Shown: positions 59,067 to 64,000 of the stretch, one piece after another
Numbering within the stretch: position 1 is the stretch's first letter
Layout of the letters: each line of letters starts with the position of its first letter
DNA from: Pseudomonas sp. FEN
GTDB taxonomy: Bacteria; Pseudomonadota; Gammaproteobacteria; Pseudomonadales; Pseudomonadaceae
Reading direction: 5' to 3'
NCBI RefSeq assembly: GCF_904067045.1
Contig: NZ_CAJFDC010000010.1
Coordinates: forward strand, 280,001-344,000
DNA: 64,000 nt
The notes under the pieces: model-generated
Told to the model about the DNA's origin: nothing
Seen by the model: only the letters and a program-made list of their open reading frames with translations
The model's database searches: none
Translations under genes and position numbers: made by a program

Positions 59067-59735
59067 TCAGTCATCGCGGCCCATGATGCCGAAGATCTGC
59101 AACAGGCTGATAAACAGGTTGTAGATCGACACATACAGGCTGATGGTTGCCATGATGTAGTTACGTTCGCCGCCGTGGATGATGGCGCTGGTCTGGAACA
59201 GGATGCAGACCGAGGAGAACAGCACGAAACCGGCGCTGATCGCCAGCTGCAGGCCGCTGATGTGGAAGAACATGCTGGCCAGGGTCGCGCCCAGCAGGAC
59301 GAAAAAGCCGACGGTGATGAAGCCGCTGAGGAAGCTCATGTCCTTGCGGCTGATCAGCACGTAGGCCGAGAGGCCGCCGAATACCAGGGCGGTCATGGCA
59401 AACGCCGAACTGACGACTTCCGCGCCGCCCTGCATGCCCAGGTAGCGGTTGAGGATCGGGCCGAGCAGATAGCCCATGAAGCCGGTAAGGGCGAAGGTGG
59501 AGACCAGGCCCCAGGCCGAGTCACGGAGTTTGTTGGTGAGGAAGAACAGCCCGTAGAAGCCGATCAGCACCACGAACACGTTCGGGTAGCCGACGTGCAT
59601 CTGCTGCGAGATGTAGGCGGTCAGGCCACTGAAGGCGAGGGTGAGGGCCAGAAGGCTGTAGGTGTTGCGCAGGACGCGGCTAACTTCTAGCTGCTCAGCC
59701 TGCACGCTGTTAACGGCGTAATCCTGTTCGCGCAT
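59067..59735 (-). CDS. yccA: Bax inhibitor-1/YccA family membrane protein
   Basis: The 222-residue protein has seven predicted membrane helices of the BI-1/TMBIM fold. E. coli YccA is a substrate and modulator of FtsH. The C-terminal helix FISLLQIFGIMGRDD with the conserved acidic tail is typical. The yccA-tus adjacency (E. coli has yccA next to tusE) supports orthology. Confidence 0.92.
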   Translation of the reverse strand: MREQDYAVNSVQAEQLEVSRVLRNTYSLLALTLAFSGLTAYISQQMHVGYPNVFVVLIGFYGLFFLTNKLRDSAWGLVSTFALTGFMGYLLGPILNRYLGMQGGAEVVSSAFAMTALVFGGLSAYVLISRKDMSFLSGFITVGFFVLLGATLASMFFHISGLQLAISAGFVLFSSVCILFQTSAIIHGGERNYIMATISLYVSIYNLFISLLQIFGIMGRDD

Positions 59736-59812
59736 GGCGACACTCCTTCGGGTTTGAAATGTTCAGTCGCAAAGATCATACCAGACGCTCTGTAACAAGC
59801 TATCACGAGAGT

Positions 59813-59840
59813 TTGACAGTGTGTTTCATTCCGGTATTAT
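59813..59840 (+). promoter_or_regulatory. Strong sigma-70 stable-RNA promoter with GC-rich discriminator
   Basis: TTGACA (59813-59818), 16 bases, TATTAT (59835-59840), then GGCGCCCGC. The consensus -35, near-consensus -10 and GC-rich discriminator are typical of stringently controlled tRNA/rRNA promoters. Transcription would start near 59847 and read into the tRNA-like element and tRNA-Ser. Confidence 0.8.
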
Positions 59841-59854
59841 GGCGCCCGCAATGC

Positions 59855-59960
59855 CTGGGGGGTGGCCGAGTGGTTTAAGGCGGCAGTCCTCGGAACGGCC
59901 GACTGTAACAGGTCCAGGGGTTCTTGTTTTAGAGCGACCCCAGTTGCACGCTACCCAGCA
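59855..59960 (+). pseudogene. Degenerate class II tRNA-like element (tRNA-Ser-like)
   Basis: The D-arm GTGGCCGAGTGGTTTAAGGC is that of a serine tRNA. Next, CAGTC and GACTG form an anticodon stem, but its loop is about 12 bases rather than 7. GGGGT/ACCCC then form a T-stem with a 15-base loop instead of 7. TGGG and CCCA near the ends can close part of an acceptor stem, followed by GCA rather than a proper CCA. No functional anticodon can be assigned. It sits between a strong tRNA promoter and tRNA-Ser(UGA), so it is probably a decayed first tRNA of the operon or a tRNA-like RNA. Confidence 0.45.
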
Positions 59961-59974
59961 CATCCAGATGTATC

Positions 59975-60065
59975 GGGGAATTGGCAGAGTGGTTGAATGC
60001 ACCGGTCTTGAAAACCGGCGAACGTTAATAGCGTTCCCAGGGTTCGAATCCCTGGTTCCCCGCCA
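59975..60065 (+). tRNA. tRNA-Ser (anticodon UGA)
   Basis: A 91-base class II tRNA with encoded CCA. The acceptor stem GGGGAAT pairs with GTTCCCC, the D-arm is GGCAGAGTGGTTGAATGC, and the anticodon loop CTTGAAA has TGA at 60009-60011. A long variable arm (GAACGTTAATAGCGTTC) and T-arm CAGGGTTCGAATCCCTG follow. It closely resembles E. coli serT. It reads UCA, UCG and UCU codons. Confidence 0.96.
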
Positions 60066-60077
60066 AGAATCAAGTAA

Positions 60078-60112
60078 ATCAAGGGCTTAGAGTGAATCTA
60101 GGCCCTTTTTTG
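60078..60112 (+). terminator. tRNA operon terminator
   Basis: AAGGGC(CTTAGA-type arm) pairs with GGCCCTT after a short loop and is followed by a T6 run, 13 bases after the tRNA. The 208 bases from here to wecB contain no credible gene. Confidence 0.8.
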
Positions 60113-60320
60113 TGTCTGGGATTCCGTTTGGTCACATCGGATGGCTGGGCATCCAGCGCCACGTTGGCGGATGGCATCTGCGATACACGGCGACACTCGA
60201 GCAGGCAGTTCATGATTGTCTGAAAACGCTTCACTGGACAATTTTCACCAAGCCCTTGTTCAGCTGCTCTTGTATTAGACCTCTAGCCATTCGGACAGGA
60301 TGTTGTCCAGGGAGGGAATG

Positions 60321-61472
60321 ATGAGCTTCAAGATCATGATGGTGTTCGGTACCCGCCCAGAAGCCATCAAGATGGCTCCGCTGGCCCGGGTTCTGCGTCA
60401 GTGGCCAGGGGTCGAGTTGAGCATCTGCTCCACCGGCCAGCACCGGGAAATGCTCAAGCAAGTGCTCGACGACTTCGAGTTGACGGTCGACGAAGACTTG
60501 CAAGTGATGACCCCGGGCCAGTCCCTCAACGGCCTGTCCCAGCAACTGCTGATCAGCCTGGATAAAAGCTATGAACGCCTGCAACCGGACATCGTGCTGG
60601 TGCACGGCGATACCACCACCAGCTTTATCGCTGCCCTTGCCGCCTTCAACCGCCAGTTAGCGATCGGCCATGTCGAGGCCGGTCTGCGCACCGGCAACCT
60701 GCGCGCGCCCTGGCCGGAAGAAGCCAACCGGCGCCTGACCGGGGTGATCGCCGACTTGCACTTTCCACCTACGGACGACGCCCGGGACAATCTGCTTCGT
60801 GAAGGTGTGCCACGGGAGAACATCGAGGTTACCGGTAACACGGTGATTGATGCGCTGTTGTGGATGCGCGCGCGCCAACACGAAACCCAATGGCATCCCG
60901 CCGCTGACTCGCCGTTGGCGGTGCTCGACGACAACCGACGCATGGTACTGATCACCGGCCATCGTCGGGAAAACTTCGGCGACGGCTTCCGCGACATCTG
61001 CCTGGCCCTGGCTGAGTTGGCCCAGCGTTACCCGGACGTGCAGTTCGTGTATCCCGTGCATCTGAATCCGCGCGTGCAAAGTGCGGTGTATGGCGTGCTT
61101 TCGGACCAGCCGAATATCTATCTGATCGCCCCTCAGGATTACCAGCATTTCGTCTGGTTGATGGTTCGCGCCTATTTCATCCTGACCGACTCCGGTGGCG
61201 TACAAGAAGAGGCTCCGGCGATCGGCAAGCCTCTACTGGTATTGCGCCAGGTAACCGAGCGTCCGGCAGCGCTGAAAGGTGGCACGGTGTTGCTGGTGGG
61301 CACCGATACCCAGCGCATTGTCCAAGAGTCTATCCAGTTACTGGATGATCCATCGACCTATGCGCGCATGAGCCGCGTCCACAGCCCCTATGGCGATGGG
61401 CACGCCAGCGAACGTATCGCCAGGCGCTTGTGCTCCTGGCTGAGTGCGCGCTCCGCGAGTAGCGCAGTATGA
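60321..61472 (+). CDS. wecB: UDP-N-acetylglucosamine 2-epimerase (non-hydrolysing)
   Basis: The 383-residue GT-B-fold epimerase converts UDP-GlcNAc to UDP-ManNAc. The N-terminal MVFGTRPEAIKMAPL, GDTTTSFIAA (Asp97), GHVEAGLRTG (Glu119), WPEEANRRL, ITGHRRENFG and the sugar-nucleotide site DSGGVQEEAP are all intact. Of two adjacent ATGs, 60321 has GGAGG at 5-base spacing and is preferred to 60318. The stop overlaps the nfrB start by 4 bases. E. coli wecB lies in the ECA cluster; here it stands at the head of nfrB-nfrA, implying a dedicated supply of ManNAc donor for the Nfr glycan. Confidence 0.93.
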   Translation: MSFKIMMVFGTRPEAIKMAPLARVLRQWPGVELSICSTGQHREMLKQVLDDFELTVDEDLQVMTPGQSLNGLSQQLLISLDKSYERLQPDIVLVHGDTTTSFIAALAAFNRQLAIGHVEAGLRTGNLRAPWPEEANRRLTGVIADLHFPPTDDARDNLLREGVPRENIEVTGNTVIDALLWMRARQHETQWHPAADSPLAVLDDNRRMVLITGHRRENFGDGFRDICLALAELAQRYPDVQFVYPVHLNPRVQSAVYGVLSDQPNIYLIAPQDYQHFVWLMVRAYFILTDSGGVQEEAPAIGKPLLVLRQVTERPAALKGGTVLLVGTDTQRIVQESIQLLDDPSTYARMSRVHSPYGDGHASERIARRLCSWLSARSASSAV

Positions 61473-63643
61473 GCCTGGGGATTGTCGATTTTTTTGCATA
61501 CATACTGTTCGGCTTGAAATACCTTGCGTTCAGCCTGGCCTTGTTGATGTTCGTGCTGGGGCTGGATGACCTGTTCATCGACCTGATGTACTGGAGTCGT
61601 AAGCTGATCCGGCGCTGGCGGATCTACGAAAAATTCAAGCGTGCCGATGAACAGCGACTCTATGAGATCGCCGAGAAGCCGTTGGCGATCATGGTTCCGG
61701 CCTGGCACGAAGTCGGCGTGGTCGGTGAAATGGCTCGGTTGGCGGCCTCGACCCTGGACTATGAGAACTACCAGATTTTCGTCGGCACCTACCCGAACGA
61801 CGCCGAGACCCAGGCCGACGTCGATGCCGTGTGCCGGCACTATCCCAACGTGCACAAAGTGGTGTGCGCGCGGCCCGGGCCAACCAGCAAGGCTGACTGC
61901 CTGAATAACATCATCGACACGATTCTGCGCTTTGAAAACGACGCGAAAATCGAATTCGCCGGGTTCATTCTGCACGATGCCGAAGACGTGATTTCGCCCA
62001 TGGAATTGCGCCTGTTCAATTACCTGCTGCCGAGCAAGGACCTGATCCAGATTCCGGTCTACCCCTACGCACCGGAATGGAGCGGTTTCACCGCCGGGCA
62101 CTATGTCGATGAGTTCGCCGAAAACCACGGTAAGGACGTGATCGTGCGCGAAGCGCTGACCGGCCAGGTGCCGAGCGCCGGTGTCGGCACCTGTTTCAGT
62201 CGCAAGGCGATCACCGCCCTGCTGGAGGACGGCGATGGCATCGCTTTCGATGTACAGAGTCTGACCGAAGACTACGACATCGGTTTTCGCCTCAAGCAAA
62301 AGGGCATGAAGTGCATTTTCGCCCGTTACTCGGTCAGCGACCCGAAACTGGCGTTGGAACGGAAGTGGGTGATAGGGATGAACCGTGCGTTCTCCCAGGT
62401 CATTTGTGTCCGCGAACATTTTCCGCGTGATCTGCAACACGCGATCAGGCAGAAGTCGCGCTGGATTGTCGGCATCGTCTTCCAGGGCACCAAGAACCTG
62501 GGGTGGAGCAGCAATGGCTCGCTGAACTATTTCCTCTGGCGCGACCGCCGAGGCATGATCGCCTACCTGCTGAGCTTTATGGTCAACCTGTTGCTGCTGG
62601 TGTTGCTGAGCATGTGGCTGGTGACGCTGCTCTTCCCCGAGGCCTGGCGTTTCCCGTCTATTCTGTCCGACAGCCCATTGCTGTCGCAACTGCTCTGGCT
62701 CAACGGCCTGATGCTGCTCAATCGGCTGCTTCAGCGGGCCTGGTTCGTCACCCGTTTCTACGGTCTGGGTCAAGGCCTGTTGTCGGCGCCACGGATGATG
62801 TGGAGCAACTTCGTGAATTTCTTCGCCAATCTGCGCGCCTTGCGTCAGGTCATGGCAATGGGCGATTCGCGCCGCGTGGCCTGGGACAAAACCACCCACG
62901 AATTCCCCGCCCTGGCCACGACCCAACGCACATCGCTGGGGCATCGGCTGGTCGAAAAAGGCCTGCTGAGTGAAGCGCAACTGGAAGCCGCGATCACCAA
63001 CCCGGTGCGCCGTCGCCTCGGTCATGAGTTGCTGCTGCGCGAGCACATCAACAGCACTCAACTGGTCGAAACCCTGGCCGAGCAGTTGGACCTGGAGTGG
63101 GCGCCACTCAATCCGTTCAAGCTCGACAAGCAGCTGATCGAGTGTATACCGCGCAAAGTTGCCACCCACTACGGCGTGCTGCCGGTCGCCGAAGAAGGCA
63201 GAACCCTGGTGCTGGCCTCCGAAGGCCCGGTTAGCCAGGTTTCCCTGGGCGCCATCAGCCGTCGTTTGAAACGCCCGGTTCGCTGTCGTCTGGCCCCGCA
63301 GGGGCGGGTCACGCTGGGCATCCGCTATTGGTATCCAAGCCTGCTGCAAAACGAGGATGTGCATCACATGCTGGAGGTGCTTGAGCGTCATCAGGACGAT
63401 GAAGCCCTGCTGGAACGTGTCAGCCACCACCAGGTATTGCTCGGCAATCTGCTGCAGGTGCGCGGTATGGTTCCGGCAACGCTGTTCAATCAGGCGTTGA
63501 TCGACTTCGACTCCGAGCACATGTCGCTGGGCGATCACCTGATCGAGCGTGGCATGATCACCCCGGAGATCCTGCAACAGGCATTGCGCGAGCAATCGGC
63601 TGAACAGCAAGCGGCTTTCCGCATTGTTCGGGAGGTCGCATGA
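61469..63643 (+). CDS. nfrB: NfrB-like glycosyltransferase with c-di-GMP-binding MshEN modules
   Basis: The 724-residue protein aligns along its length with E. coli NfrB (N4 adsorption protein B). N-terminal membrane helices (about 8-43) precede a family-2 glycosyltransferase domain with HDAED (169-173), LTEDYD (265-270) and QKSRW (328-332). More membrane helices follow at about 360-390 and 405-435. The C-terminal half carries MshEN-type repeats: a first pair at 489-539 (SLGHRLVEKG..., RLGHELLLRE...) and a second at 657-709 with canonical 24+5+24 spacing. NfrB is an inner-membrane synthase activated by c-di-GMP in E. coli. It overlaps wecB and nfrA by 4 bases each. Confidence 0.92.
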   Translation: MSLGIVDFFAYILFGLKYLAFSLALLMFVLGLDDLFIDLMYWSRKLIRRWRIYEKFKRADEQRLYEIAEKPLAIMVPAWHEVGVVGEMARLAASTLDYENYQIFVGTYPNDAETQADVDAVCRHYPNVHKVVCARPGPTSKADCLNNIIDTILRFENDAKIEFAGFILHDAEDVISPMELRLFNYLLPSKDLIQIPVYPYAPEWSGFTAGHYVDEFAENHGKDVIVREALTGQVPSAGVGTCFSRKAITALLEDGDGIAFDVQSLTEDYDIGFRLKQKGMKCIFARYSVSDPKLALERKWVIGMNRAFSQVICVREHFPRDLQHAIRQKSRWIVGIVFQGTKNLGWSSNGSLNYFLWRDRRGMIAYLLSFMVNLLLLVLLSMWLVTLLFPEAWRFPSILSDSPLLSQLLWLNGLMLLNRLLQRAWFVTRFYGLGQGLLSAPRMMWSNFVNFFANLRALRQVMAMGDSRRVAWDKTTHEFPALATTQRTSLGHRLVEKGLLSEAQLEAAITNPVRRRLGHELLLREHINSTQLVETLAEQLDLEWAPLNPFKLDKQLIECIPRKVATHYGVLPVAEEGRTLVLASEGPVSQVSLGAISRRLKRPVRCRLAPQGRVTLGIRYWYPSLLQNEDVHHMLEVLERHQDDEALLERVSHHQVLLGNLLQVRGMVPATLFNQALIDFDSEHMSLGDHLIERGMITPEILQQALREQSAEQQAAFRIVREVA

Positions 63644-64000
63644 AACCAGGTATTCGTCATCAAGTGCTGCTCGGCGGCCTCTTGCTGGGTCTGGGCGCCG
63701 CCAGTTGGGTCGATGCCGCGCCACTGAGCGACTTCGATCAGTTCCGCAGCTACCCGTACATGGACCGCAGTTACCGCGAAGCCAAAAATGGTAACTGGAG
63801 TGAAGTCGAACGGCTGATGCGTCACCTGCTGACGCAGGTGCCCGACAACGAAGAAGCCCGGGCCATGCTGGTCGAATCCCTGGCCAAACAGCGTCGCTAC
63901 AAGGAAGCGGTGCAGGCTCTGCCTGATACCCCGGGCAACCGTGACGCTCTGCTCGAACTGCGCCTGACCTGGATCGAACAGGATCCGCCGGCGGCCGAGG
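63640..64000 (+). CDS. nfrA: NfrA-like outer-membrane export/phage-receptor protein (partial)
   Basis: Only the first 120 codons are in the window. A signal peptide (about 1-26, ending VDA) is followed by a motif like the start of E. coli NfrA (LSDFDQFRSYPYMDRSYREA versus the E. coli 'LSDYRHF.IYPRLDKA' region) and TPR-like helices (VERLMRHLLTQVPDNEEARA). E. coli NfrA is about 990 residues, with a TPR periplasmic part and a C-terminal beta-barrel, and is the N4 phage receptor. The start overlaps the nfrB stop (ATGA). Confidence 0.85.
   Translation, partial: MKPGIRHQVLLGGLLLGLGAASWVDAAPLSDFDQFRSYPYMDRSYREAKNGNWSEVERLMRHLLTQVPDNEEARAMLVESLAKQRRYKEAVQALPDTPGNRDALLELRLTWIEQDPPAAE

Noticed and set aside
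60112..60321. 69-residue frame after tRNA-Ser, considered as an integrase remnant at a tRNA attachment site
   Set aside because: No integrase motifs (no R-H-R-Y), no duplicate of the tRNA 3' end downstream within the window, so no evidence for an integrated element.
61388..63724. 778-residue open frame on the minus strand opposite nfrB
   Set aside because: Antisense shadow of nfrB; His/Gln/Arg-rich composition and no family resemblance.

Overview
The window looks like a chromosomal segment of a Pseudomonas of the fluorescens group. The evidence is the 23S/5S sequence, the high GC content, a fused nuoCD in a 13-gene nuo operon, a 441-residue isocitrate lyase, paired monomeric and dimeric isocitrate dehydrogenases, and several REP/REPIN families typical of these genomes. 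No insertion sequence, prophage or CRISPR array was seen. Almost everything is core genome. The accessory-looking spots are the oxidoreductase/HxlR pair beside the rRNA operon and the exopolysaccharide genes at the right end.

Layout. 1-2090: 3' part of an rRNA operon (23S, 5S, terminator). 2100-3470: a divergent oxidoreductase/HxlR pair bracketed by a 12-bp direct repeat. 3490-5050: queD and a patatin-like lipase. 5180-7630: a PepSY remnant, then a coupled PepSY-response regulator-histidine kinase operon. 7730-11260: two tandem chemoreceptor genes, each behind a FliA-type promoter, with almost identical signalling halves. 11440-12780: trhP (yegQ). 12880-27860: the complete nuo operon (Complex I) on the minus strand. 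28410-29824: aceA. 30345-31145: an orphan secretin-N protein. 31448-36860: minus-strand genes for a GNAT enzyme, the ribosomal oxygenase RoxA, purB, hflD, mnmA and nudJ.

37081-41070 carries idh (monomeric) and icd (dimeric), divergently arranged. With aceA close by, the region therefore holds the isocitrate branch point between TCA cycle and glyoxylate shunt. 41146-46446: cspD, clpS, clpA, infA, bpt and aat, which unite the adaptor, unfoldase and both aminoacyl-tRNA transferases of the bacterial N-degron pathway. 46625-55227: trxB, then divergently ftsK-lolA-rarA-crcB-serS-cysG. 55483-59735: yqjG, trpD2, tusEBCD and yccA (tRNA 2-thiolation relay and neighbours). 59813-60112: a strong stable-RNA promoter, a degenerate tRNA-like element and tRNA-Ser(UGA).

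60321-64000 is a tightly overlapping wecB-nfrB-nfrA operon cut off by the window end. In E. coli, WecB supplies UDP-ManNAc, and NfrB (c-di-GMP-binding MshEN glycosyltransferase) and NfrA (outer-membrane protein) make and export the phage N4 receptor glycan. Here all three are physically linked and NfrB has two MshEN-like modules. This is the most interesting system in the window.
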